From the NCBI GenBank assembly GCA_017624275.1, contig JAGANG010000044.1:1-52057 (forward strand): a stretch of 52,057 nucleotides of DNA, given 5' to 3'. Positions 43,979 through 52,057 of the stretch are shown here, piece by piece (within the stretch, counting starts at the first letter, position 1; every line of letters starts with the position of its first letter). This stretch comes from Spirochaetales bacterium (lineage in GTDB: Bacteria > Spirochaetota > GWE2-31-10). Both the position numbers and the translations under genes were made by a program. Below the pieces are notes generated by a model. That model searched no databases, was not told where the DNA came from, and saw only the letters and a list, made by a program, of their open reading frames with translations.

Positions 43979-44828
43979 ACAACTTTTATCATCAACAAAC
44001 AACATGAATTTGTACCGTGGATGTACGCACGGTTGCATTTATTGTGATTCTCGCAGTACGTGCTACCAAATGAACCATGATTTTGAAGATGTTGCAGTAA
44101 AAATCAATGCTCCGGAACTTTTGGAAAAAATTTTGAGCAACAAAAGAAAACGCTGCATGATTGGAACTGGTGCGATGTGCGATCCGTATCTACATATTGA
44201 AAAAGAGTTGAAACTTACTCGCAAATGTTTGGAAATTATCAATCGTTATAATTTCGGTGTCGGTGTATTAACAAAATCCGACTTGGTAATGCGTGACATT
44301 GACCTTTTTGAATCTATTAATTCTAAAACAAAAGCAGTAGTCCAGATGACATTAACGACCTTTGATGATGAACTGTGTAAAAAGATAGAACCGAATGTTT
44401 GTCCTACAAGTTCAAGAATTAAAGTCTTACAAGAAATGAAAAAAGCCGGGATTCCGACAATGGTTTGGTTAGATCCTTTCTTGCCGTTTATCAATGATAC
44501 ACAGCAGAATATCAAAAACTTATTAGATGTGTGCTTGTTTGTTGGTGTAAAAGGGATTATGTGCTTTGGTATTGGGGTAACACTTCGTGACGGCAACAGA
44601 GAATATTTTTACAACCAATTGGACAAAGAATTTCCCGGATTAAGCGATTGCTATCGTAAGAAATTTGGTAATGCTTACGAAATTTGGAGCCCGAGTCATA
44701 AAGAATTATTTTCACTGATTGAAAAAACGTGTACAAAATATAACATCTTGTACAAACCGCAAGATTGTTTTGCCTGGCTTGGACAATTTGAAGATAAAAA
44801 TAAAAGCATACAATTCGAACTGTTTTAA
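43959..44828 (+). CDS. Radical SAM protein related to the SPL family
   Basis: 289 residues from ATG 43959, overlapping rlmN by 20 bases. The cluster motif is YRGCTHGCIYCDSRS (CxxxCxxC), followed by IGTGAMCDPYLHIEKELKLT and VLTKSDLVMRDIDLF. These match the SplB-like branch of radical SAM enzymes often annotated as DNA repair photolyase-like; true spore lyase function is not expected in a non-sporing cell. The substrate is unknown. No strong ribosome site, which fits translational coupling to rlmN. Confidence 0.85.
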   Translation: MHKILAKQLLSSTNNMNLYRGCTHGCIYCDSRSTCYQMNHDFEDVAVKINAPELLEKILSNKRKRCMIGTGAMCDPYLHIEKELKLTRKCLEIINRYNFGVGVLTKSDLVMRDIDLFESINSKTKAVVQMTLTTFDDELCKKIEPNVCPTSSRIKVLQEMKKAGIPTMVWLDPFLPFINDTQQNIKNLLDVCLFVGVKGIMCFGIGVTLRDGNREYFYNQLDKEFPGLSDCYRKKFGNAYEIWSPSHKELFSLIEKTCTKYNILYKPQDCFAWLGQFEDKNKSIQFELF

Positions 44829-44896
44829 TAACTGATTTTTTTAGAATAAATCAGATGAATGTAAAGCCGGTTTATTTCGAATGTTTTTTATTATTT

Positions 44897-44918
44897 TCAT
44901 ATTGGTAATATAGGAATT
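44897..44918 (+). promoter_or_regulatory. Candidate Rrf2-type operator upstream of the rrf2 gene
   Basis: TCATATTGGTAATATAGGAATT matches the metY promoter site (45432-45453) at 16 of 22 positions with no gaps, including TATTG and TAGGAATT. It lies just upstream of TATAAT at 44936-44941 and of the ribosome site AAGGAG (44943-44948). It suggests autoregulation. Confidence 0.55.
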
Positions 44919-44953
44919 GTGTGTTAATTCATTAGTATAATTAAGGAGAAAAA

Positions 44954-45373
44954 ATGAAAATATCAACAAAAGGGCGATATGCATTGCGTGTTATGCTCGA
45001 TATTGCACAGAACAGTAACGGAGAATTTATTAGTTTACGTGATATTTCTCAAAGACAGGAAGTATCAATGAAATATTTAGAAATGATTATCGGTATTTTA
45101 AACAGAGGGAATTTTGTTCAAAGTCAGCGTGGCAAGGATGGCGGTTATCGTTTGGCAAAATCACCTGCGGATTATACGGTATTATCAATTTTGACCCTTA
45201 CAGAAGGAGATTTAGCTCCTATTTCATGTCTTGAGGATTTAGCTCCCGAATGTCCGAGAGCTACAGATTGTCTTACCTTACCCTTTTGGCAAGGATTAAA
45301 CAAAACTTTAAAAAATTATATGGGAAGCGTTACTTTAGAAGATATTCTGAATAAGAAAACTATAGAAGTTTAA
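44954..45373 (+). CDS. Rrf2-family transcription regulator (CymR/IscR-like)
   Basis: 139 residues. The winged-helix domain starts MKISTKGRYALRVMLDIAQ, with recognition-helix region VSMKYLEMIIGILNRGNFV and wing SQRGKDGGYRLAK. Three cysteines follow in the order C-x7-C-x5-C (CLEDLAPECPRATDC), similar in placement to the Fe-S cysteines of IscR, whereas CymR-type cysteine regulators lack a cluster. It is followed by metY and cysK, so it probably represses sulfur assimilation genes. Whether it senses an Fe-S cluster or CysK-O-acetylserine cannot be told from sequence. Confidence 0.9.
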   Translation: MKISTKGRYALRVMLDIAQNSNGEFISLRDISQRQEVSMKYLEMIIGILNRGNFVQSQRGKDGGYRLAKSPADYTVLSILTLTEGDLAPISCLEDLAPECPRATDCLTLPFWQGLNKTLKNYMGSVTLEDILNKKTIEV

Positions 45374-45431
45374 AAATATTAGTAAGATAAGTTAATCGCT
45401 GTGAAAAAAAATTGTAATTAAATACTACTTA

Positions 45432-45465
45432 TCCTATTGACATAGTAGGAATTATACAATATAAC
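45432..45465 (+). promoter_or_regulatory. metY promoter with overlapping Rrf2-type operator
   Basis: TTGACA (45437-45442) and TATAAC (45460-45465) are 17 bases apart. The -35 sits inside a perfect dyad TCCTA-N9-TAGGA (45432-45450), followed by ATT. A repressor on the dyad would block RNA polymerase directly. Confidence 0.7.
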
Positions 45466-45495
45466 ACCTCATCTTTTAAACAATCGAGGTTTACT

Positions 45496-46791
45496 ATGAA
45501 AAGAAAAGCACATTTTGAGACATTACAGATTCATGTAGGACAAGAAAATCCGGATTCGGCAACAGACGCCAGAGCCGTACCGATTTATGCAACGACATCT
45601 TATGTATTTAAAGATTCGTCTCAAGCGGCAGGACGTTTTGCATTGAGCGAAGGCGGTAATATTTATACTCGCTTAATGAATCCGACAAGTGATGTTTTTG
45701 AAAAAAGAATTGCGGCTCTTGAAGGCGGGAAAGCAGCTTTGGCTACATCTTCCGGTTCGGCAGCAATTACTTATTCAATTTTGAATATTGCTCATGCCGG
45801 AGATCATGTTGTGGCTTCTGAAAGTTTGTACGGAGGTACAACAAATTTGTTGGCAAATACATTGCACGATTTTGGTATAGAAACAACTTTCGTTCCTGCA
45901 AATGACCTTGATGCATTTGAAAAAGCAATTAAACCGAATACAAAACTGTTTTATGCGGAAACAATGGGAAATCCTAACAGTGACATTTTCGATATTGAAG
46001 CTGCTGCAAAAATTGCCCATAAGAATGGGATTCCGTTGATTGTTGATAATACTTTTGCGACTCCGTATTTGTTGCGTCCGATTGAATACGGTGCAGATGT
46101 TGTTGTTCATTCTGCGACAAAATTTATCGGCGGTCACGGAACTGTAATGGGGGGAGTTATAGTAGACGGCGGAAATTTTGATTGGGCGGCAAATGATAAA
46201 TTTAAAAGTCTTTCACAGCCGAATCCGAGTTACCACGGTATAGTATTTACAAAAGCATGTGCAGATATTGCTTATATTATGAAAATACGTACAACATTGA
46301 TGCGTGATACAGGAGCAGCGATTTCACCGTTTAATTCATTTTTGTTACTTCAGGGCTTGGAAACATTGTCATTGCGTATTGAACGTCATGTGGAGAATGC
46401 AAAAAAAGTAGTAAATTACTTGAAAAATCATCCAATGGTAGAAAAAGTGAATCATCCGTCTTTGGAAAACGGAAACGCATTAAAGTTGTATAACAAATAT
46501 TTTCCAAACGGCGGCGGTTCTATTTTTACATTCGATATTTGCGGCGGAGCAGAAGAAGCTAAAAAATTTACTGAAAGTCTTGAATTATTTTCATTATTGG
46601 CTAATGTTGCAGATGTAAAGTCGCTTGTTATTCATCCGGCTTCTACTACTCACAGTCAATTGAGTGAAAGTGAACTTTTGGCTTGCGGAATCAAGCCTAA
46701 CACCGTAAGACTTTCGATAGGAACAGAACATATCGATGATATTATTGCTGATCTTGAAGATGCTTTTAACATAGTAAAACAAGGAGTTTAA
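45496..46791 (+). CDS. metY: O-acetylhomoserine sulfhydrylase
   Basis: 431 residues, the long form typical of MetY. This PLP enzyme joins sulfide (or methanethiol) to O-acetylhomoserine, giving homocysteine. [20 protein letters not shown] and [10 protein letters not shown] open the protein; [34 protein letters not shown] and the PLP lysine in [12 protein letters not shown] are present, as is [12 protein letters not shown] near the end. It uses the product of MetX encoded at 24209. It ends 1 base before the cysK start region, so the two form an operon. Confidence 0.94.
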   Translation: MKRKAHFETLQIHVGQENPDSATDARAVPIYATTSYVFKDSSQAAGRFALSEGGNIYTRLMNPTSDVFEKRIAALEGGKAALATSSGSAAITYSILNIAHAGDHVVASESLYGGTTNLLANTLHDFGIETTFVPANDLDAFEKAIKPNTKLFYAETMGNPNSDIFDIEAAAKIAHKNGIPLIVDNTFATPYLLRPIEYGADVVVHSATKFIGGHGTVMGGVIVDGGNFDWAANDKFKSLSQPNPSYHGIVFTKACADIAYIMKIRTTLMRDTGAAISPFNSFLLLQGLETLSLRIERHVENAKKVVNYLKNHPMVEKVNHPSLENGNALKLYNKYFPNGGGSIFTFDICGGAEEAKKFTESLELFSLLANVADVKSLVIHPASTTHSQLSESELLACGIKPNTVRLSIGTEHIDDIIADLEDAFNIVKQGV

Positions 46792-46792
46792 A

Positions 46793-47722
46793 ATGAAAAT
46801 AAATACATCTATTACACAATTAATCGGTAAAACGCCGCTTTTAGAATTGAAACGTTATAGTGAAAAGCATAATTTGAAAGCTAAAATTGTAGCTAAGTTG
46901 GAATATTTAAATCCGGCAGGTTCAGTAAAAGACCGTGTCGCATTAGCAATGGTAGAAGATGCCGAAGCTAAAGGATTGTTGAAACCGGGAGCAACAATTT
47001 TTGAACCAACAAGCGGAAACACCGGAATCGGTTTGGCACTTGTAGCTGCGGCAAAAGGTTACAAGCTTGTATTGACAATGCCGGAAACTATGAGCATAGA
47101 ACGCCGCAAACTTGTAAAAGCCTACGGTGCAGAAGTTGTACTTACCGATGGAGCAAAAGGTATGACCGGAGCGATAGAAAAAGCCGAAGAGCTTCACAGA
47201 CAGACACCGGGGAGCATTATAGCCGGACAGTTTGTAAATCCGGCAAATCCTATGTGCCACAAAGCGACTACCGGCCCGGAAATTTGGGAAGATACTGACG
47301 GAACTGTAGATATATTCGTTGCCGGAGTGGGAACAGGCGGAACACTTTCTGGTGTTGCCGAATATTTAAAAGAACAAAACCCGGAAATCAAAGTTTATGC
47401 GGTAGAACCGGCAACAAGTCCGGTTTTGTCAAAAGGAACAGCCGGAGCTCACGGCATACAAGGAATCGGAGCCGGTTTTATCCCGGAAACACTCAATACA
47501 AAAATTTATGACGGTGTAATTCCTGTAGAAGATAAAGACGCTATTGATACCGGACGAGAACTTGCTGTTACCGAGGCATTCTTGACGGGAATTTCATCAG
47601 GGGCAGCATTGTGGGCAGCAACCGAATTGGCAAAACGACCGGAAAACGAAGGAAAAACTATTGTGGTATTATTACCGGATTCCGGAGACAGATATTTATC
47701 CACTGCGTTGTATTCTGAGTAA
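46793..47722 (+). CDS. cysK: Cysteine synthase (O-acetylserine sulfhydrylase)
   Basis: 309 residues, normal length. The PLP lysine lies in NPAGSVKDRVALAM, and the substrate loop is PTSGNTGIGLA. GVGTGGTLSGVAEYLK binds the cofactor phosphate and GAGFIPETLN precedes the conserved C-terminal half with TGISSGAALWAA. It makes cysteine from O-acetylserine and sulfide. No cysE lies in the window. The ribosome site AAGGAG is inside the end of metY. Confidence 0.95.
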   Translation: MKINTSITQLIGKTPLLELKRYSEKHNLKAKIVAKLEYLNPAGSVKDRVALAMVEDAEAKGLLKPGATIFEPTSGNTGIGLALVAAAKGYKLVLTMPETMSIERRKLVKAYGAEVVLTDGAKGMTGAIEKAEELHRQTPGSIIAGQFVNPANPMCHKATTGPEIWEDTDGTVDIFVAGVGTGGTLSGVAEYLKEQNPEIKVYAVEPATSPVLSKGTAGAHGIQGIGAGFIPETLNTKIYDGVIPVEDKDAIDTGRELAVTEAFLTGISSGAALWAATELAKRPENEGKTIVVLLPDSGDRYLSTALYSE

Positions 47723-47751
47723 TTTTCTTTAAAAAAAACAAGGAGAGCTAT

Positions 47752-47970
47752 ATGCAAAGGAACAAAGTCGGTATTATCGGTGGCTTAGGTTACATTTCAA
47801 CAGCTGAATATTATCGAAAAATAATAGAAAAAAGCATGGATTACACAAAGTCAAATGATTATCCCGAACTGCCTTTGTTGCTTAAAGACGGCGACATCTC
47901 AATTCCCGTTATCAATACGATGGAACTTCACATTGAAGAAACAGTCCGCAAACTTTATGATTATATATAA
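47752..47970 (+). pseudogene. Truncated Asp/Glu-racemase family remnant
   Basis: 72 codons, starting after AAGGAGAG. KVGIIGGLGYISTAEYYRKI matches the N-terminus of aspartate/glutamate racemase-fold proteins, which normally run to about 230 residues with two catalytic cysteines. Here the frame stops after LYDYI and only 15 bases separate it from the next gene, so the catalytic parts are gone. It keeps a good start and ribosome site and may still be translated. A short functional protein is less likely. Confidence 0.65.
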
Positions 47971-47985
47971 ATAAACGAGATACAC

Positions 47986-48843
47986 ATGGAAGAAAAGAAA
48001 AGTAATGAAGATATAGAAAAAAGCATTCGCAAGAAATTTCATAAAACAATATGGAGCAGATTTGTAAAGGCAATAAAAGAATATCAACTGATTCAAGAGG
48101 GAGATAAAATAGCTGTTTGCATTTCCGGCGGAAAAGATTCAATGCTTATGGCGAAATTATTTCAGGAATTGCAACGCCACAGAGGTATTCCGTTTGAAGT
48201 GAAATTTCTTGTTATGGATCCGGGGTATAAAGAAGAAAATCGTCAGTTGATAGAAAGCAACGCTGCACAAATGAATATTCCGTTGAATATTTTTGAAACA
48301 AATATTTTTAATGCAGTTGTTAATATTGAAAAATCGCCGTGTTATCTATGTGCAAGAATGCGACGGGGACATTTGTACAAAAATGCTCAAGATTTAGGCT
48401 GTAATAAAATTGCACTCGGACATCATTTTGACGATGTGATTGAAACAATCTTAATGGGAATGCTTTACGGTGGTCAAGTACAGACTATGATGCCGAAATT
48501 GCACAGTACAAATTTCCCGGGAATGGAACTAATTCGTCCGTTGTATCTGATTCGAGAGGCAGATATTTTGCATTGGCGTGATTATAACAAACTTAAGTTT
48601 TTACAATGTGCGTGTCGTTTTACGGAAAAGGCCGCAAGTGAAGATTTATCAACTACATCAAAACGTTTAGAAATAAAACGACTTATTCAACAACTTCGAG
48701 CTACCAATCCGTACATCGAAAGCAATATTTTTCGCAGTGTAGAAAATGTTACGCTGGATACTGTCATTGCTTATAAGAAAAAAGGCGTGACTCATCATTT
48801 CCTTGACAATTACGATGATTGCCAAGCAGCGGAGGAAGAATAA
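47986..48843 (+). CDS. TtcA-like tRNA 2-thiolation PP-loop ATPase
   Basis: 285 residues. The PP-loop ATP-pyrophosphatase motif is VCISGGKDSMLM. CYLCARMRRG and a later CACRF supply the three cysteines that hold an Fe-S cluster in TtcA (thiolation of cytidine 32). GHHFDDVIETILMGMLYGGQ is a strongly conserved family segment. A TtuA-type or other PP-loop thiolase is a possible alternative. It overlaps the tcdA start, so two tRNA-modification genes are coupled next to cysteine synthesis genes. Confidence 0.88.
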   Translation: MEEKKSNEDIEKSIRKKFHKTIWSRFVKAIKEYQLIQEGDKIAVCISGGKDSMLMAKLFQELQRHRGIPFEVKFLVMDPGYKEENRQLIESNAAQMNIPLNIFETNIFNAVVNIEKSPCYLCARMRRGHLYKNAQDLGCNKIALGHHFDDVIETILMGMLYGGQVQTMMPKLHSTNFPGMELIRPLYLIREADILHWRDYNKLKFLQCACRFTEKAASEDLSTTSKRLEIKRLIQQLRATNPYIESNIFRSVENVTLDTVIAYKKKGVTHHFLDNYDDCQAAEEE

Positions 48844-49553
48844 TGAATCCGTGGGAAAGAACGCAGGAATTAATCGGCAATGAAGCTTTGGAAAAATTGA
48901 AAAATGCAAAAGTAGCAATATTCGGAATCGGCGGTGTGGGCGGTTTTACGGTAGAAGCATTGGCTCGTTGCGGTGTCGGTAAAATAGACTTAATCGACCA
49001 TGACACCGTGGCTGTCAGTAATATAAACAGGCAAATCATCGCCACCCATGAGACCGTCGGCCAACTGAAAGTCGACGTAATGAAAAAGAGAATCTTGAGT
49101 ATAAACCCGGCAGCACAAGTAGGAACTTTCGCCAGTTTTTATCTTCCCGATGACGAAAACGGTTTGCAAATTGATTTTTCACAATACGACTATGTAATAG
49201 ATGCGATAGACACCGTAACGGCTAAAATCGGCATTATCATGAAATGCAAGGAAGTCGGAACGCCGGTAATCAGCAGTATGGGAACAGGAAATAAGCTCAA
49301 TCCGACAATGTTCGAAATCACAGATATATACAAAACAAAAGTTTGCCCGCTTGCAAGAGTAATGCGTAAAGAATTGAAAAAACGCGGCGTAGAATCATTA
49401 AAAGTTGTTTATTCACAAGAAGAAGTAGTGACGACAGCCCGAACTCCGGCAAGCATTTCATTTGTACCGTCAGTTGCCGGATTGCTGATAGCAAGCGAAG
49501 TAGTAAAAGACATTATGAAAACTGAAAACGGAGAATGGAAAATTGAAAAATGA
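48843..49553 (+). CDS. tcdA: TcdA/ThiF-family tRNA t6A dehydratase
   Basis: 236 residues from ATG 48843, sharing a base with the preceding stop (TAATG); GGAGGAAG lies upstream. The nucleotide-binding E1-like core reads AIFGIGGVGGFTVEALARCG, with DLIDHDTVAVSNINRQ and VIDAIDTVTAKI, and TARTPASISFVPSVAGL near the end. TcdA adenylates and cyclises t6A in tRNA. The protein is a little shorter than the E. coli enzyme. No csdA or csdE partner is present here. Confidence 0.92.
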   Translation: MNPWERTQELIGNEALEKLKNAKVAIFGIGGVGGFTVEALARCGVGKIDLIDHDTVAVSNINRQIIATHETVGQLKVDVMKKRILSINPAAQVGTFASFYLPDDENGLQIDFSQYDYVIDAIDTVTAKIGIIMKCKEVGTPVISSMGTGNKLNPTMFEITDIYKTKVCPLARVMRKELKKRGVESLKVVYSQEEVVTTARTPASISFVPSVAGLLIASEVVKDIMKTENGEWKIEK

Positions 49554-49608
49554 TTTAGACCAAACAGAAATAAAAGTACCGTATGAATTGCCAGAAGAGG
49601 AGAAAAAA

Positions 49609-50694
49609 ATGGAAAATAAGATAATCACACAAGACTTTTTTCACATTTATTCAATAATTGATATTCACAGAAAACGAGCTTTTCAAGAGATTAATAATAA
49701 CTCCCTAATGATTGCATGGAATGTGGGCGGATATGTTTCTGCTAAAATTAAATCTTCTGAATGGGGAAGCAAGGTTGTAACTGAATTATCCGAATATTTA
49801 CGGACAAAAGATCCAAACCTAAAAGGCTATAGCAGAAGAAGCATTTATAAAATGGTTCAATTTTATGAAACATATTCTACAAAAGAATTTACGGCACTTG
49901 TTGATAAACTAAAAATACAAGAGAATTGTTTTTTACCTCAATCTTCTGATGTCAACTCAATTATGCCATTTCAAATGGCACAAATTCCTACATTTTTAAT
50001 GAAAATAAATTGGACTTGTCATCAGCAGATCTTAAATAGCTGTAAAACAAATGAACAAAGAATCTTTTATATCCTTTATGCACAACACGAAAAACTTGAA
50101 GTAAAAGAACTGCAAAGAGCGATAAAAACAAACACTTATGAGTCAATCTTAGGAAGCAAAGATTTTAAATCTTTTACACTTCAAAATTTATATCCAGAAG
50201 GAAGTTTTCTATTAAAAGATACTGCATACCTTGATTTTCTAGGTCTCCCAAAGCAATATAAAGAGTCTCGTCTAAGAAAAGATATTGTTTCTCATATGAA
50301 AGATTTTATCTTGGAACTAGGAAAGGATTTTCTTTTCATAGATGAAGAACACCAATTAGAAGTTGGAGGAAAAATTTTTAAGACAGACTTGCTGTTTTTC
50401 CATCGTGGATTACAATGTCTTGTTGCAATTGAATTAAAAACAGGAGAATTTGAACCAAGTTTTATGGGACAACTTGAGTTTTATTTAGAAGCCCTTGACC
50501 AATCAGAAAAACGCAGCAATGAAAATCCTAGTATTGGAATTCTACTTTGCAAAGAAGCTAATCGGGAAGTTGTAAAATACGCCTTAAATAGGAGCATGAG
50601 TCCAACGATGATTGCAGAATATAAAGAAAAACTTATCCCCCAAGAAGTTTTACAACGTAGTTTAGAAGAATTTATCAATGCTATTGAAAATTGA
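49609..50694 (+). CDS. YhcG-type PD-(D/E)xK nuclease domain protein (DUF1016)
   Basis: 361 residues from ATG 49609 with AGAGGAG 7 bases upstream; a TTG-started extension from 49543 lacks support. The DUF1016 N-terminal domain (about 10-165) has NSLMIAWNVGGYVS, GYSRRSIYKMVQFYE and WTCHQQILNSCKTNEQRIFY. The nuclease domain follows with KTDLLFFHRG (Asp260) and VAIELKTGEF (Glu275, Lys277). Such proteins are found in defence islands and mobile regions; the biological target is not established. Its phrasing and codon use look unlike the flanking tRNA genes, which fits transfer. Confidence 0.9.
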   Translation: MENKIITQDFFHIYSIIDIHRKRAFQEINNNSLMIAWNVGGYVSAKIKSSEWGSKVVTELSEYLRTKDPNLKGYSRRSIYKMVQFYETYSTKEFTALVDKLKIQENCFLPQSSDVNSIMPFQMAQIPTFLMKINWTCHQQILNSCKTNEQRIFYILYAQHEKLEVKELQRAIKTNTYESILGSKDFKSFTLQNLYPEGSFLLKDTAYLDFLGLPKQYKESRLRKDIVSHMKDFILELGKDFLFIDEEHQLEVGGKIFKTDLLFFHRGLQCLVAIELKTGEFEPSFMGQLEFYLEALDQSEKRSNENPSIGILLCKEANREVVKYALNRSMSPTMIAEYKEKLIPQEVLQRSLEEFINAIEN

Positions 50695-50748
50695 AAATGG
50701 AAAGATGAAAACGGAAAATTTCAACTTTCATTTTTCTAAAAAAAGATA

Positions 50749-50779
50749 TTGACTCTCCGGTTACGGGAGGCGTTATTCT
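50749..50779 (+). promoter_or_regulatory. MerR-type promoter with 19-bp spacer and dyad
   Basis: TTGACT (50749-50754) and TATTCT (50774-50779) are separated by 19 bases containing CTCC-GGTTACG-GGAG. An over-long spacer with a central dyad is the hallmark of promoters that MerR-family regulators untwist. It lies 24 bases before the merR-like start, indicating autoregulation. Confidence 0.8.
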
Positions 50780-50802
50780 GTAGCCATAAAGGAGGAATAA
50801 AT

Positions 50803-51606
50803 ATGTTTCGAATCGGAGACTTTTCAAAGTTGAGTAAAACCTCAATAAAGACGTTGCGTTATTATGATGAAATCGGATTACTTCGTCCGGAGTATGTAGA
50901 TAGTGAAAATGGGTATCGTTTTTACACAACCGAGCAATTATTGAAAATCCACAAAATTCATTCTTTTAAACAACTCGGTTTCGGAATAAAAGAAATACAA
51001 GATTTAATTAATGGTGTGAATGTAGATAACTTGCTCGAACAGAGAAAAACAGAACTTATTGAAGAGCAAAGAGAACTTGAGAAACAACTTTCGAAGGTGA
51101 AATTTTTAATGTCAAACAAGCAGGAAGTACAATTTATGAATTATGAAGCTACCATCAAATATACGCCGGCAGGAATTGCTTATACAAAAAGAATGAATTT
51201 GTCCGGTTATGGAGAATATTTCAAAGCGATACCGGCACTGGGAATACAAATGAAGAAATTAAATCCTAATATGAAGTGTGGCAGTCCAGAGTATTGTTTT
51301 ATTGTTCATGTCGGCGGAGAATACAAAGATACAGACATGGATATTCAATTTTATGAAATTGTAGATAAAGAGGGAAAAGCTCCAGACGGCGTAAAGTATG
51401 AAAAACTAGAATCTTGCAAAGTTATTTCAGTTATGCATAAAGGGAAATATCAAGACCTGGGTTTGGCGTATGCATTTGCATTGAAATGGACAGAAAGCAA
51501 CGGATATAAAGTAATCGGAAATATTCGAGAAAATTATATTGATGGAATCTGGAATAAGGCTTCGGAAGATGATTGGCTTACGGAGATTCAAGTACCGATA
51601 GAATAA
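50803..51606 (+). CDS. MerR-family regulator with GyrI-like effector domain
   Basis: 267 residues from ATG 50803, with AAAGGAGG upstream; the 50749 frame start lies in the promoter itself and is rejected. The MerR helix-turn-helix (FRIGDFSKLSKTSIKTLRYY, EIGLLRPEYVDSENGYRFY) is followed by a dimerisation helix (about 75-110). The C-terminal half (YEATIKYTPAGIAYTKRM onward) resembles the effector-binding fold of BmrR/GyrI-type proteins, which bind drug-like or hydrophobic ligands. No transporter or enzyme target is adjacent, so the regulon beyond itself is unknown. Confidence 0.88.
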   Translation: MFRIGDFSKLSKTSIKTLRYYDEIGLLRPEYVDSENGYRFYTTEQLLKIHKIHSFKQLGFGIKEIQDLINGVNVDNLLEQRKTELIEEQRELEKQLSKVKFLMSNKQEVQFMNYEATIKYTPAGIAYTKRMNLSGYGEYFKAIPALGIQMKKLNPNMKCGSPEYCFIVHVGGEYKDTDMDIQFYEIVDKEGKAPDGVKYEKLESCKVISVMHKGKYQDLGLAYAFALKWTESNGYKVIGNIRENYIDGIWNKASEDDWLTEIQVPIE

Positions 51607-51619
51607 TAATGAAAAAAAT

Positions 51620-51652
51620 GGTTCAGGCAAAATTTGTAATTTTGTTTGAACC
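51620..51652 (+). terminator. Hairpin after the merR-like gene
   Basis: A 15-pair stem (51620-51634 with 51638-51652) with two G-U pairs and a 3-base loop. It lies 14 bases after the stop codon. No clear U-tract follows, so terminator function is uncertain. Confidence 0.45.
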
Positions 51653-51752
51653 ACAGGCCTTTGTTCGTAGCTAACGCTATTCACTGATGGTGTGACTGAA
51701 TGGAAGAGCAAGATTCTGTAAAAAATGCGAACTATATGGTACAATATTACTT

Positions 51753-52057
51753 ATGATCGAAAAAAAATATTTATCAGAAAGAGATATTGTAACAAAATTC
51801 ATTATTCCGGCGATTGAAGAATCTGGATGGAATAAGCAAACTCAACTTAGAGAAGAAGTTTCTTTTACAAATGGACGAATTTTTGTAAAAGGTAAAAAAA
51901 CTAAGCGTGGCGAAAAGAAACGTGCTGATATCATTCTTTATTACAAGCCAAATATTCCTGTAGCAGTTGTAGAAGCAAAAGATAATAAACATTCTGTTGG
52001 AGATGGAATGCAACAAGCTTTAGATTATGCAGAAACTCTTGATATTCCAGTTGCAAT
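51753..52057 (+). CDS. HsdR-like type I restriction subunit, N-terminal part only
   Basis: 101 residues are visible before the window edge. It starts MIEKKYLSERDIVTKFIIPA and carries ADIILYYKPN followed by VAVVEAKDNKHSVGDGMQQA, the N-terminal nuclease motif (Asp, then Glu-x-Lys) of HsdR and related restriction proteins. The rest of the gene and any hsdM or hsdS lie outside. No Shine-Dalgarno precedes the ATG; a TACAAT lies only 8 bases upstream, so a leaderless transcript is possible. A standalone DUF4145/HSDR_N-type nuclease is the alternative. Confidence 0.75.
   Translation, partial: MIEKKYLSERDIVTKFIIPAIEESGWNKQTQLREEVSFTNGRIFVKGKKTKRGEKKRADIILYYKPNIPVAVVEAKDNKHSVGDGMQQALDYAETLDIPVA

Noticed and set aside
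44832..44854. Terminator after the SPL-like radical SAM gene
   Set aside because: CTGATTT/AAATCAG is only 7 AT-rich pairs with no T-run after it.

Overview
The window looks like chromosomal DNA of a host-associated spirochaete, most plausibly a Treponema. This is an inference from gene content, not a database match. The DNA is AT-rich. The encoded cell has two membranes (several lipoproteins, a LolA-like carrier, a giant protein ending in a barrel-like domain) and flagella (FliS plus a FlgN-like chaperone). It also has the RicT/YaaR pair, a bactofilin with an M23 peptidase, and secreted starch enzymes. I saw no rRNA, tRNA, CRISPR array, insertion sequence or phage module.

Left part (1-12.1 kb). 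A leftward gene that runs off the window edge encodes an extremely acidic protein with 147-bp in-frame tandem repeats. Next to it is a membrane-attached caspase-fold protein in which both catalytic positions are tyrosine, and a small unknown protein. Facing right are a phasin-like helical protein with an ABC1/UbiB-type kinase, then a 2080-residue exported protein (coiled coil, many Ig-like domains, C-terminal barrel-like domain). A bidirectional terminator closes this block.

12.1-24 kb. Endonuclease IV and a membrane HD-GYP protein are followed by a leftward starch-degradation block: an Ig-repeat lipoprotein, an 1870-residue lipoprotein carrying both an isoamylase-type and a plant-type alpha-amylase catalytic module, and a 714-residue alpha-amylase lipoprotein that is a diverged copy of the second half of the fusion. 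The linker domains of the two proteins are almost identical at DNA level.

24.2-34.3 kb. Mostly rightward: metX-metW (methionine), fliS and a flgN-like gene, rlpA, a leftward lysA-type decarboxylase, a TIGR01212-type radical SAM gene, and a lipoprotein / LolA-like / MMPL exporter / methyltransferase run that looks like one envelope-lipid or lipoprotein trafficking operon.

34.3-38.4 kb. A leftward M23 peptidase - bactofilin - YaaR - RicT operon, and two small heat-shock proteins.

38.7-49.6 kb. Rightward housekeeping and sulfur genes: a methyltransferase with a DUF2156 protein, ilvC, two TPR proteins with rlmN and a second radical SAM gene, then an Rrf2-type regulator, metY and cysK. A 22-base motif shared by the rrf2 and metY promoters, overlapping the -35 region in the metY promoter, points to one sulfur regulon. 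A truncated racemase remnant, a ttcA-like tRNA thiolase and tcdA follow.

49.6-52.1 kb. A more variable end: a YhcG-type PD-(D/E)xK nuclease, a MerR regulator with a classic 19-bp-spacer promoter, and the start of an HsdR-like restriction subunit cut by the window edge.
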